Notes under the pieces: generated by a model
The model's input: only the letters and a program-made list of their open reading frames with translations
Told to the model about the DNA's origin: nothing
Database searches by the model: none
Position numbers and translations under genes: made by a program
NCBI RefSeq assembly: GCF_003264855.1
Contig: NZ_NFZS01000004.1
Location: 806,001 to 870,000, forward strand
Source: Dyella jiangningensis
GTDB taxonomy: Bacteria > Pseudomonadota > Gammaproteobacteria > Xanthomonadales > Rhodanobacteraceae
Length of the DNA: 64,000 nt
Reading direction: 5' to 3'
Shown here: positions 8,155 through 16,621 of the stretch, one piece after another
Numbering within the stretch: position 1 is the first letter of the stretch
Layout of the letters: each line of letters begins with the position of its first letter

Positions 8155-8916
8155 TCAATGGGATACCTCGAACACGCAGACCGGCGCGCCCAGGCTGTGG
8201 CAACTCGTTTCGCGCACGACGATGCCCTGCGCGTCGGCGGATTCGGCAAGCAGGCCTTCAATGAACCCGGTGAAGAAGCGCCCTCCGGAAGGCGAACCCG
8301 GCTGGCACAGCGGGCAACCGCGGATATGCAGCTGATGCTCCTGCTGCTCCACCGTCACCAGTACGCGAAGCGCCGGCAAGGCGATGCGCCTGATGGCATC
8401 CGCCAGCACAAGCCTCGCCCCCAGGGAAAAATCGCGCTTGAAAACCCACGCGCCCGTGCGCTTGCCGGCCAGGTAGAGCGAGGCATCGCGCGCTTCGGCC
8501 GATACGGCATATTCCAGGTTGATCAACCACGGAAAGATGCGCGGATAGTCCTTCGCCAATCCCGGCAGCATGCGTTCGACCCGCGCCACGTCCGCGCCAC
8601 TGGGCAATGACGACCATGGGTCGGCGGGCTCGGCGGTCTTCGCCAGCGGCGCGACGGATTCGGCCATGTCGCCCGATGGCTGCGAGGCACGTACCGATTC
8701 GAAATGGATCACGCGGGGGTGCGCGCCCAGCGCCTGTTCCAACGCCTCTTGCCGATCGGTCGGCCCGCGCAACACCAGGGTAAGACAGGCGCCTTGCGCC
8801 TCCTGTACCAGGCGTTGGCGCACGAGCACATGATGATGCTCGTTGACCACGCGCCCCAGTTCCAACAGAAGCCCGTCCCGGCGCTCCGATACGACGCGCA
8901 CTTCCAGTTCGGCCAT
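8155..8916 (-). CDS. V4R (4-vinyl reductase) domain protein
   Basis: 253 residues. The N-terminal ~90 residues (MAELEVRVVSERRDGLLLELGRVV...) resemble an ACT-like fold. The C-terminal part has the V4R pattern: FFTGFIEGLL, ETSCHSLGAPVCVFEV, and a Cys pair in RGCPLCQPG. V4R domains bind small hydrophobic or tetrapyrrole ligands and often sit in regulators. The start is an ATG after GGGGGGAA. With the downstream MHYT gene it forms a likely two-gene sensory operon. The specific ligand is unknown. Confidence 0.7.
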   Translation of the reverse strand: MAELEVRVVSERRDGLLLELGRVVNEHHHVLVRQRLVQEAQGACLTLVLRGPTDRQEALEQALGAHPRVIHFESVRASQPSGDMAESVAPLAKTAEPADPWSSLPSGADVARVERMLPGLAKDYPRIFPWLINLEYAVSAEARDASLYLAGKRTGAWVFKRDFSLGARLVLADAIRRIALPALRVLVTVEQQEHQLHIRGCPLCQPGSPSGGRFFTGFIEGLLAESADAQGIVVRETSCHSLGAPVCVFEVSH

Positions 8917-9323
8917 GATTCCCCCCGAAATCAAAGCAGCCCAAACGCTGTGCCAGCGAAACGAATGTGCCGTATAGCCGTCTATTCCACAAGCGGCACC
9001 CGCGCGGAATTTTGCATCGCGCGAAAGTCCTCGCGAGTCATGCCGGACAAGGTTGCCGCTGACGCACGCGGGCCTGCTGACGTGAAGCTGGCGCGAGCCC
9101 GACGTCATCGTGATGTGCATCACATTTAGCACGATCTTATCGAGCCAAACACTTTCAGGACATCGTGATGACACCGCGTTCGCAACCGTAATGCCGTGCT
9201 GAACCGGCACCCGTCGCAGCCATGCGGGATTCACGCGCAGGCTGGTGGTATGGGTTTCGCGGATACCGCCTCAGCGGCACCGCCTGCCATTTGGACAGTG
9301 CTTCCTCACACAGGAGATTTCCC
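8917..9323. other. Divergent promoter region between the V4R and BON genes
   Basis: A 407-nt spacer without a supported gene. It carries one good CRP/Clp-type site at 9109-9124 and a ribosome binding site AGGAG (9312-9316) for the BON gene. Both transcription units probably start here. Confidence 0.5.
9109..9124. promoter_or_regulatory. Putative CRP/Clp binding site
   Basis: CGTGA-TGTGCA-TCACA matches the CRP-family consensus TGTGA-N6-TCACA at nine of ten positions. It is 200 nt upstream of the BON gene start and 193 nt upstream of the V4R start, so it could act on either. Xanthomonads use the CRP homologue Clp with the same consensus. One such site could occur by chance. Confidence 0.5.
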
Positions 9324-9764
9324 ATGCGTACCAACAACCTGTTCCGCAAGACGCTGATCGCCGCCGGTCTCGCCGCAGCCTTCGCGACTGTGCCGTTTGC
9401 ACAGGTTGCCGCCCAGGATGCCGCCGCACGGCAGTCGCAGGACGCTGCTCAACGACAGCAGGACGCGGCCACCATGCGACAGACCCAGGATGCGGCCACC
9501 ATGCAGGACAAGTCGAGTAACGAGACCGTACCCGGCAAGACCAACGATGCCTGGATCACCACCAAGATCAAGTCCGAACTGGCAACGACCAAGGGTATCA
9601 AGAGCACCGACATCTCCGTCCAGACGAAGGACGGCACGGTAACGCTGACGGGCACCACTGCCAGCGCGGGCGAAAAGGCCAAGGTCGAACATGTCGCCAA
9701 GCAGGTGAAGGGCGTGAAGACCGTAGACGCCAGTGGCCTGATGGTCAGCGATGCCGCCCATTGA
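9324..9764 (+). CDS. Periplasmic BON-domain protein
   Basis: 146 residues with a Sec signal peptide (cleavage near AQVAAQ, about residue 30), then a Gln/Asp/Ala-rich segment with tandem QDAA-type repeats (about 31-62). A single BON domain follows (about 73-142), with ITTKIKSELATTKGIKSTDI, VTLTGTTAS and HVAKQVKGVKTVD. BON domains of the OsmY type attach to membranes and are commonly induced by osmotic or envelope stress. The ATG has AGGAG 7 nt upstream. The possible Clp site at 9109 suggests catabolite or starvation control. Confidence 0.88.
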   Translation: MRTNNLFRKTLIAAGLAAAFATVPFAQVAAQDAAARQSQDAAQRQQDAATMRQTQDAATMQDKSSNETVPGKTNDAWITTKIKSELATTKGIKSTDISVQTKDGTVTLTGTTASAGEKAKVEHVAKQVKGVKTVDASGLMVSDAAH

Positions 9765-9796
9765 TCGCTCGCACCTGCATAGGGCGGTGCTGAAAA

Positions 9797-9828
9797 CGAA
9801 GAAGGAGCCCCTTGGGCTCCTTCTTTTC
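9797..9828. terminator. Bidirectional intrinsic terminator between the BON gene and pilU
   Basis: Perfect stem GAAGGAGCCC / GGGCTCCTTC with loop CTT, A-rich on the left and TTTTC on the right. It can terminate both converging transcripts. Confidence 0.85.
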
Positions 9829-9847
9829 GTCTGCGGCCCGACCAGCC

Positions 9848-11014
9848 TCAGCGGTGCAGCAGGCCACCACCGAAGTTCTGCGAGTCGCGCGTCTCTTCCA
9901 GTTCGACGCCATCCAGGCCCTGTGACAGCGTGTGGGCATCGCCGCCCTGGGCGAGCTTGATGCGCAGGCGCACCTCGTTGGAACTGTCCGCGTGACGCAG
10001 CGCGTCCTCGTAGGAGATCTCGCCGGCGTGATAGAGCTCGACCAGGCTCTGGTCGAAGGTCTTCATGCCGAGGTTGGTGGACTCCTTCATCACTTCCTTG
10101 AGCTTGTGGATCTCGCCCTGGCGGATGTAGTCCTGCACCAGCGGCGTACCCAGCAGCACTTCCACCGCCACGCGACGCGCCTTGCCATCGGGGGTGGGGA
10201 TCAGCTGCTGCGCCACGATGCCCTTGAGGTTCAGCGACAGATCCATGAACAGCTGCGAGCGGCGGTCTTCCGGGAAGAAGTGCAGGATGCGGTCCATCGC
10301 CTGGTTGGCGTTGTTCGCATGCAGCGTGCACAGGCACAGGTGACCGGTTTCGGAAAAGTTGATGGCGTGTTCCATCGTCTCGCGCGTACGCACTTCGCCG
10401 ATCATGATTACGTCGGGCGCCTGGCGCAGCGTGTTCTTCAGCGCGTTGTCCCAGCTGTCAGTGTCGATGCCCAACTCGCGCTGCGTGATGATGCAGCCCT
10501 CGTGCTTGTGCACGTATTCGATCGGGTCTTCGATGGTGATGATGTGGCCGGTCGAATTGGCGTTGCGGTAGCCGATCATCGACGCCAGCGAGGTCGACTT
10601 ACCGGTACCCGTACCACCCACGAAGATGATGATGCCGCGCTTGGTCATCGCCAGCTGCTTGATCACCGGCGGCAGGCTGAGTTCTTCGATGGTCGGGATC
10701 TTCGACTCGATGCGGCGCAGCACCATGCCCACGCAGTTGCGCTGGTAGAAGCACGACACGCGGAAGCGGCCCACGCCCTGCGCCGAGATGGCGAACTGGC
10801 ACTCGTGGGTCTTTTCGAATTCCTCGCGCTGCGAGGGCGTCATCACGTTGAGCACCATGTCGCGCGACTGCTGCGCGGACAGCGGGCTCTGCGTGATCGG
10901 CACGACGCGGCCCTGCACCTTCATCGACGGTGGCACGCCGGCCGTGATGAAAAGGTCCGATGCCTTCTTGTGCACCATCAGCTTCAGGAACGAGGTGAAG
11001 TCGAAATCACTCAT
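9848..11014 (-). CDS. pilU: Type IV pilus retraction ATPase PilU
   Basis: 388 residues of the PilT/GspE secretion ATPase family. Walker A is GGTGTGKS (133-140); ITIEDPIEYVHKH is the Asp/Glu-box region and GHLCLCTLHANNANQAMDR the His-box. The longer C-terminal tail and the divergence from the neighbouring PilT identify it as PilU, the accessory retraction motor that acts together with PilT at the inner-membrane pilus base. It lies 46 nt downstream of pilT and probably shares its transcript. Confidence 0.95.
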   Translation of the reverse strand: MSDFDFTSFLKLMVHKKASDLFITAGVPPSMKVQGRVVPITQSPLSAQQSRDMVLNVMTPSQREEFEKTHECQFAISAQGVGRFRVSCFYQRNCVGMVLRRIESKIPTIEELSLPPVIKQLAMTKRGIIIFVGGTGTGKSTSLASMIGYRNANSTGHIITIEDPIEYVHKHEGCIITQRELGIDTDSWDNALKNTLRQAPDVIMIGEVRTRETMEHAINFSETGHLCLCTLHANNANQAMDRILHFFPEDRRSQLFMDLSLNLKGIVAQQLIPTPDGKARRVAVEVLLGTPLVQDYIRQGEIHKLKEVMKESTNLGMKTFDQSLVELYHAGEISYEDALRHADSSNEVRLRIKLAQGGDAHTLSQGLDGVELEETRDSQNFGGGLLHR

Positions 11015-11060
11015 GGCACGGACCTCCGGGTTCTAACGCCAACAGCCTACTGCCCACTGC

Positions 11061-12098
11061 TTACTTGAATATGTCCTTGTTGCGCGCATAGCCCATCGCC
11101 TGCTGGCGAGTGACCAGGCCGCGCTTCACGAGGTCCTGCAGGTTCTGGTCCAGCGTCTGCATGCCGTACTGCTGGCCGGTCTGGATCGACGAATACATCT
11201 GCGCCACCTTGTCCTCGCGGATCAGGTTACGGATGGCGGGAATGCCGACCATGATCTCGTGGGCCGCGATGCGTCCGCCGCCGACCTTCTTCAGCAGCGA
11301 CTGCGAGATCACCGCGCGCAGCGATTCGGAAAGCATCGAGCGCACCATCGGCTTTTCGCCGGCCGGGAACACGTCGATGATGCGGTCGATGGTCTTGGCC
11401 GCCGAGCTGGTATGCAGCGTGCCGAACACCAGGTGGCCGGTTTCCGCGGCGGTCAGCGCCAGGCGGATGGTTTCCAGGTCGCGCAACTCGCCCACCAGCA
11501 CGTAGTCCGGGTCTTCGCGGAGCGCCGAACGCAGCGCCTCGTTGAAGCCGTGCGTGTCGCGATGGACTTCGCGCTGGTTGATCAGGCACTTCTGGGAGGT
11601 GTGCACGAATTCGATCGGATCCTCGATGGTGAGGATGTGGCCGTATTCGTTCTTGTTGATGTGGTCGACCATCGCCGCCAGCGTGGTGGACTTGCCCGAA
11701 CCGGTCGGCCCGGTGACCAGGATGAGTCCCTGCGGCTGCTCGATCAGTTCGCGGAACACCGCCGGTGCCGCCAGGTCTTCCAGCGTGAGCACTTCGGACG
11801 GAATGGTACGGAATACCGCACCCGCGCCGCGGTTCTGGTTGAACGCGTTGACGCGGAAGCGCGCCAGGCCGGGAATCTCGAAGGAGAAGTCGACCTCGAG
11901 GAATTCTTCGTAGTCGCGTCGCTGCTTGTCCGACATGATGTCGTAGATCAGCGAGTGCACCTGCTTGTGTTCCAGCGCAGGGATGTTGATGCGGCGCACG
12001 TCGCCGTCCACGCGGATCATCGGCGGCAGGCCGGCGGACAGGTGCAAGTCCGAGGCCTTGTTCTTCACCGAGAAGGCAAGCAGTTCGGCGATATCCAT
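11061..12098 (-). CDS. pilT: Type IV pilus retraction ATPase PilT
   Basis: 345 residues. Walker A is GPTGSGKST (130-138, Lys136); ILTIEDPIEFVH and GHLVFGTLHTSSAAKTIDR are the other catalytic boxes, and the C-terminal AIRNLIRE motif needed for retraction is present (IPAIRNLIREDK). It powers depolymerisation of type IV pili in twitching, DNA uptake and phage infection. It is transcribed with pilU. The yggS gene that often lies between pilT and proC is absent here. Confidence 0.97.
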   Translation of the reverse strand: MDIAELLAFSVKNKASDLHLSAGLPPMIRVDGDVRRINIPALEHKQVHSLIYDIMSDKQRRDYEEFLEVDFSFEIPGLARFRVNAFNQNRGAGAVFRTIPSEVLTLEDLAAPAVFRELIEQPQGLILVTGPTGSGKSTTLAAMVDHINKNEYGHILTIEDPIEFVHTSQKCLINQREVHRDTHGFNEALRSALREDPDYVLVGELRDLETIRLALTAAETGHLVFGTLHTSSAAKTIDRIIDVFPAGEKPMVRSMLSESLRAVISQSLLKKVGGGRIAAHEIMVGIPAIRNLIREDKVAQMYSSIQTGQQYGMQTLDQNLQDLVKRGLVTRQQAMGYARNKDIFK

Positions 12099-12411
12099 CT
12101 GGTGTTCCCCTCAACCCGATCGTCTGGATGGCATGTTGCAGCGGTCGAGCGGGCGGAGGTTACCCTGTGGCAAGGCGACACCGCGCAAACGCGCCGGCGC
12201 CGTGCGAATGGTCCTGTCCCGATTCCCCATGCAAGCGGGCCGATACTACTCGTGCCAAGGCCCGGGCCACCAGTCTTTCCTTAGGTCTAGCGCGCAAAGT
12301 GCGGACCAGGTTCGAAAGCATGCCCGTCCGGCAGAGGCGCCGGGCGTTTCGCCAGGGGACGCCGGGGCGCCGCCTCCGGTAAGGTAAGGGGCGCTTTGAC
12401 GAGGAATCCGC
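12099..12411. other. Divergent promoter region between pilT and proC
   Basis: 313 nt without a gene. It must drive pilT-pilU leftwards and proC-yggT rightwards; a GAGGAA ribosome binding site precedes proC. I find no clear sigma-54 or CRP site. Confidence 0.45.
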
Positions 12412-13236
12412 ATGACACGACTCGCATTCATCGGCGGCGGCAACATGGCTCGCAGCCTCATCGGTGGCCTGCTGAAGACCGGCGTCGCCGCCTCCTCCAT
12501 CAGCGTGGCCGAGCCGCGCGCCGAGGCACGCCAGGAGCTGGGCCGCGAATTCGGCGTGGCCTGCTATGCCGACAACCGCCAGGCTGCGGGCGATGCCGAC
12601 GTGCTGATCCTGGCGGTGAAGCCGCAGATCATGCCGGCGGTCCATGGCGAGCTTAAGGACGTGCTGGCACGCCAGCGACCGCTGCTGATCTCCATCGCCG
12701 CCGGCGTGCGCATCGACCAGTTGGAACGCTGGTTCGGCCATGCGCTCCCCATCGTGCGCTGCATGCCCAATACCCCGGCACTGATCGGCGCGGGCGCCAC
12801 CGGCCTGTTCGCCAACCGCCGCGTGAGCGCCGAGCAGCGCGCGCTGGCGCAGCACATCCTCGACGCCGTCGGCCTCACCCGCTGGCTCGACGAGGAATCG
12901 CTGCTGGACACCGTGACCGCCATCTCCGGCTCCAGCCCCGCCTATTTCTTCGCCCTGGTGGAAGCCCTGGAAGATGCAGCGTTTTCCCAGGGCATGTCGC
13001 GCGATACGGCGCGCGCGCTGGCCGCCCAGGCCTGCCTGGGCGCCGGCCGCATGCTGACCGAGAGCGGCGAGGACCCGAGCGTGCTGCGCAAGCGCGTCAC
13101 CTCGCCGAACGGCACCACCCAGGCCGCCCTGGAAAGTTTCGCCGCCGACCACTTCAACCAGGTCGTCGCCCGGGCCGTGGCGGCGGCCACGCGCCGTGGC
13201 GGCGAGATGGCCGCCGCCCTGGACGACACCCCATGA
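12412..13236 (+). CDS. proC: Pyrroline-5-carboxylate reductase
   Basis: Last step of proline synthesis, reducing P5C with NAD(P)H. The 274 residues begin with the Rossmann motif FIGGGNMARSLIGGL and contain the P5CR signatures MPNTPALIGAGATGLF and SGSSPAYFFALVEALEDAA, then TSPNGTTQAALESF. The stop overlaps the yggT start by 4 nt (ATGA), indicating translational coupling. The proC-yggT pair beside pilTU is conserved in pseudomonads and xanthomonads. Confidence 0.97.
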   Translation: MTRLAFIGGGNMARSLIGGLLKTGVAASSISVAEPRAEARQELGREFGVACYADNRQAAGDADVLILAVKPQIMPAVHGELKDVLARQRPLLISIAAGVRIDQLERWFGHALPIVRCMPNTPALIGAGATGLFANRRVSAEQRALAQHILDAVGLTRWLDEESLLDTVTAISGSSPAYFFALVEALEDAAFSQGMSRDTARALAAQACLGAGRMLTESGEDPSVLRKRVTSPNGTTQAALESFAADHFNQVVARAVAAATRRGGEMAAALDDTP

Positions 13237-13808
13237 GCTATCTCGTCAACGCCTTTTCGTTCCTGCTCGAACTCGCCTTTGGTGCTGCCGCCGCATTGTT
13301 CATGCTGCGGCTGGCCGCGGAAGCCAGTCGCGCGGACTTCCACAATCCACTGAGCCAGTTCATCTACCGCACCACCAACCCGGTGCTTGCGCCGCTGCGG
13401 CGCCTGCTGCCCAACTGGCGCCGCATCAACGTGACGGCGCTGCTGCTGATCTTCCTGCTGATGCTGATCAAGCGCGTGGCGCTGTTCTCGCTGCTTGGCA
13501 TGTTTCCGCACGTGCTTGGCCTCATCGTGCTGTCGATCGCCGACACGCTCGATTTCATCGCGATGTTCTACGTGGTGCTGATCTTCGTGTGGTCGCTGAT
13601 GAGCCTGTTCCAAGTCGAGTCCTACCATCCGGTCTATCGCCTCGCCGGCAGCCTGGTCGACCCGCTGCTTCGTCCGTTGCGCGGCAGGCTGGTCGCCGGT
13701 GGTCTCGACTTCGGCCCGTGGGCCGTGATGATCGTGCTGATCCTTGCCCGCCTGCTGCTGGTTTCGCCGCTCACCGACCTCGGTGCCCGCCTGGCGCTCG
13801 GCATGTAA
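13233..13808 (+). CDS. yggT: YggT family integral membrane protein
   Basis: 191 residues with two repeats of the YggT domain, each ending in a conserved block: TTNPVLAPLRRLLP in the first half and LAGSLVDPLLRPLRGRL in the second. About four membrane helices are visible. The precise role is unknown; YggT proteins are linked to osmotic-stress tolerance and, in relatives, to division-site and photosystem assembly. The start overlaps the proC stop. Confidence 0.92.
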   Translation: MSYLVNAFSFLLELAFGAAAALFMLRLAAEASRADFHNPLSQFIYRTTNPVLAPLRRLLPNWRRINVTALLLIFLLMLIKRVALFSLLGMFPHVLGLIVLSIADTLDFIAMFYVVLIFVWSLMSLFQVESYHPVYRLAGSLVDPLLRPLRGRLVAGGLDFGPWAVMIVLILARLLLVSPLTDLGARLALGM

Positions 13809-13870
13809 GCCGTGGCCGCGCCACTCGCGCGCGGCCACCTTCCCTTTCGCTCCCAAGGAATTCTTCTCGC

Positions 13871-15934
13871 ATGCATGCGAATTCATCCCTCCTGCGCCGT
13901 CGTCTGCTCGCCCTCGCCCTGGCGGCTGCCGCCGTGGGCAGCGCCTACGCCGCCAGCCCGACCGTCGTCGCCAAACCGGATGTGGTTGCCGGCAACATCG
14001 ACACGTCGATCAACCCGGGCGATGACTTCTTCGAGTTCGCCAACGGCGCCTGGCTGAAGGCGCACCCGATCCCTGCCGAGGAATCGCAGTGGGGCATCGC
14101 GCAGGTGGTGCAGGACGAGCTCTACGCCAAGCTGCGCAAGATCAGCGAGGACGCCGCGGCGCAGAAGCAGGCCGCCGCCGGCAGCGACGAGCAGAAGATT
14201 GGCGACTTCTGGACCACGGCCATGGACCAGCCACTGGCTGATCGCCTGGGCGCCGCCCCGCTGAAGGACGAACTCGCGCGCATCGACGCCGTGCATGACG
14301 TGAACTCGGCGCTGGACGCAGCGTTCGCGCTGCAGCCACTGGGCGTCGACGCGTTCTTCGACTTCGGCGTGTCGCAGGACGAAAAGCAGAGCGACGCCAT
14401 GGCGGTGCATCTGGCCCAGGGCGGCCTGGGCCTGCCGGAGCGCGACTACTACTTCAACAGCGAGCAGGGCGTGGCCAAGGCGCGTACCGCCTACATCGCG
14501 CATCTGGGTCGCATGTTCCGTCTGCTCGGCGCTGACGAAACCGATGCAAGGCAGAGCGCCACGCAGGTGATGGCGTTCGAGACGGCACTCGCCAAGGTCT
14601 CCCGACCACTGGCCGACCTGCGCGATCCGGAAAAGAACTACAACAAGATGGCGCCGTCGGAACTGACGACGAAGCACACGCCAGCCATCGCGTGGGACAC
14701 GCGCCTCGCCGCGTGGAAGCTCTCGGCGCCGACCGTCATCGTCGGCCAACCCGAGTTCTTCGACGGCCTGCAGTCGCTGCTGGCGAAGACGCCGGCACCC
14801 GTACTGCGCGACTACCTGCGGGTGCATCTGGCCGACGAGTACGCCAGCTACCTGAGCCAGGCGTTCGACGACGAACACTTCGATTTCTACGGGCGCACCC
14901 TGTCCGGCCAGGCCCAGCAGAAGCCACGCTGGAAGCGCGCGTTGCGTGCCGAGAACGGTGCACTCGGCATGATCCTCGGCCGCATCTACGTGAAGGACTA
15001 TTTCTCCGAGGCCAGCAAGCAGCGCTACAACACCATGGTCGAAGCGGTCCGCACCGCCTACGGCGAGCGCATCGACAAACTCGACTGGATGAGCCCCGCC
15101 ACCAAGGCCAAGGCACACGAGAAGCTTGCCGCCGTCACCAGGAAGGTCGGCTATCCGGACAAGTGGAAGGACTACTCCAAGCTCATCATCGGCCACGATT
15201 CCTACGCGCAGAACATGATGCGTGCGCAGCGCTGGGCCTTCGATGACATGCTGTCCAAGTACGGCAAGCCGGTCGATCGCAGCGAATGGGAAATGACGCC
15301 GCAGACCTACAACGCGTACTACAACCCGTCCAACAACGAGATCGTGCTGCCCGCCGCGCAGTTCATGATCCCCGGCTTCGCCGACAGCGAGATCGATGAT
15401 GCCGTGGTGTACGGCTACGTCGCCGCTTCCACTATCGGCCACGAGATCACGCACGGCTTCGACGACGAAGGTCGCCAGTACGATGCGAAGGGCAACTTGC
15501 TCGATTGGTGGACCAGGCAGGATGCCGAGCGCTTCAACCAGCGTGCGCAGGTGATGGTGAAGCAGTTCAACGCCTTCGAACCGCTGCCCGGCTTGCACAT
15601 CAACGGACAGGCGAGCCTTGGCGAGAACATCGCCGACTTCGGCGGCATCATGATCGGGCTGGATGCGTTCAAGAAGACGGCGCAGTACCAGAAGGGCGAG
15701 AAGGTGGCCGGCTATACGCCGCTGCAGCGTTTCTTCCTGGGCTACGCATTGGGCTGGCTGTCGCAGCAGCGCGAGGCACGCCTGCGCAATTCGCTGCTGG
15801 CCGATGTGCATGCGCCGGCGAAATATCGCGTCAATGGTCCGCTGTCGAATGTGCCTGACTTTTATGAGGCGTTTGGCGTGAAGCCGGGGCAGCCGATGTG
15901 GCGACCGGAGAATCAGCGGGTGAAGATCTGGTAA
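13871..15934 (+). CDS. M13 family zinc metallopeptidase (neprilysin-like)
   Basis: 687 residues with a signal peptide (about 1-31, ending SAYAAS). The mature N-terminus FFEFANGAWLKAHPIPAEESQWG is typical of M13. The zinc site is HEITH (524-528) and the third ligand lies in ENIADFGG (Glu585); the substrate-binding NAYYNPSNNEIVLPA segment and a C-terminal W (DFYEAFGVKPGQPMW) are also present. It is exported, probably periplasmic or surface-associated, and cuts oligopeptides on the amino side of hydrophobic residues. AAGGAA precedes the ATG at a slightly long spacing. Confidence 0.93.
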   Translation: MHANSSLLRRRLLALALAAAAVGSAYAASPTVVAKPDVVAGNIDTSINPGDDFFEFANGAWLKAHPIPAEESQWGIAQVVQDELYAKLRKISEDAAAQKQAAAGSDEQKIGDFWTTAMDQPLADRLGAAPLKDELARIDAVHDVNSALDAAFALQPLGVDAFFDFGVSQDEKQSDAMAVHLAQGGLGLPERDYYFNSEQGVAKARTAYIAHLGRMFRLLGADETDARQSATQVMAFETALAKVSRPLADLRDPEKNYNKMAPSELTTKHTPAIAWDTRLAAWKLSAPTVIVGQPEFFDGLQSLLAKTPAPVLRDYLRVHLADEYASYLSQAFDDEHFDFYGRTLSGQAQQKPRWKRALRAENGALGMILGRIYVKDYFSEASKQRYNTMVEAVRTAYGERIDKLDWMSPATKAKAHEKLAAVTRKVGYPDKWKDYSKLIIGHDSYAQNMMRAQRWAFDDMLSKYGKPVDRSEWEMTPQTYNAYYNPSNNEIVLPAAQFMIPGFADSEIDDAVVYGYVAASTIGHEITHGFDDEGRQYDAKGNLLDWWTRQDAERFNQRAQVMVKQFNAFEPLPGLHINGQASLGENIADFGGIMIGLDAFKKTAQYQKGEKVAGYTPLQRFFLGYALGWLSQQREARLRNSLLADVHAPAKYRVNGPLSNVPDFYEAFGVKPGQPMWRPENQRVKIW

Positions 15935-15956
15935 GCCTCGCACTCCACCTTCGCGC

Positions 15957-15991
15957 CCTCTCCCCTCCGGGGAGAGGGTTGGGGTGAGGGG
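15957..15991 (+). repeat. CCCTCTCCCC/GGGGAGAGGG intergenic repeat
   Basis: A palindrome around TCCCCTCCGGGGAGAGGG followed by TTGGGGTGAGGGG. The same unit occurs at 24024-24061, in inverse form at 24131-24172, and as an inverted pair inside valS (26207-26323). Confidence 0.8.
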
Positions 15992-16033
15992 CCAATCTAG
16001 CCTCATGACCCATAGTTGCGTTGCTGTTTCCTT

Positions 16034-16105
16034 GTAGGAGCGCACCCTGTGCGCGACCGCAGAGGGCATCGCTGCGCCGCGGTCGCGCACAGGGTGCGCT
16101 CCCAC
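16034..16105. repeat. REP pair (BIME) with GTAGGAGCGCACC core
   Basis: Left unit GTAGGAGCGCACCCTGTGCG followed by CGACCGC; the right unit is its inverse ending GGTGCGCTCCCAC. The GTAG head with a GC-rich palindrome is the standard REP design. It lies between convergent genes. Confidence 0.85.
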
Positions 16106-16568
16106 AGGGACGTGCCCGCTCTTCGCTCTGGCTTTTGACCTCCGGCCCCCTATGCCGCGGCGGGCGGGTGGAGGAAAGCCCGAAGGGTGGCCGGCAGGGG
16201 TGCCGGCCAGTTTGTCGTCAGGGCAGGATGCCCTGTCGACAAACCCCGTAACCCGCCCGCGAACCTTCCGGGGCGTATGCCCGGAAGGCGCGGCATCGGG
16301 GTGGCCTTTCTCTTGGCATTGCCACCTTTACGGTGGTTACTTTTCTTGACTCCGGGCATCCTGCCTTTCGCCCTTCGGGCCGGCTTCGCCGTTCGCACGC
16401 GCTCCTGCGCGTGCGTGGCCACCCAAAGAGAAGTGACCCGGCCTCCGGCAGGAGGGCGGAAGCCCGCCGCAGGCGAGCCAGGTCGCCGTAACGCGACAAC
16501 CGTAAACCGAGGCCCTGGTCCCCGGCCTGCGCCGGGGCGACGAACGTAAGGACCGAGGCGAAAGGCCA

Positions 16569-16591
16569 TCGCGCACTGGGTGCGCTCCTAC
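16569..16591 (-). repeat. Single REP unit
   Basis: GCGCACTGGGTGCGCTCCTAC, the inverse-orientation REP unit, 31 nt beyond the 3' end of the solute-binding-fold gene. Confidence 0.8.
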
Positions 16592-16621
16592 AGGGGGAGA
16601 ATCCGCAGGCTGGTTCGCAGC

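Larger units (their letters stand above)
15935..16621. other. Repeat-rich intergenic region
   Basis: 687 nt between convergent genes with no supported CDS. In order it holds a CCCTCTCCCC-type repeat (15957-15991), a REP pair (16034-16105), a highly structured block (16150-16550) and a single REP (16569-16591). The block includes hairpins such as CTTCCGGGCGTATGCCCGGAAG-like and CCCCGGCCTGCGCCGGGG, and an imperfect inverted pair GGTTACTTTTCTT (16335-16347) / AAGAGAAGTGACC (16426-16438). Open frames here have repeat-like composition. Confidence 0.6.

Noticed and set aside
13883-16105. A 740-codon minus-strand open frame opposite the M13 peptidase
   Set aside because: Antisense shadow: composition typical of reversed high-GC codons, no domain, and its start lies in repeat DNA.
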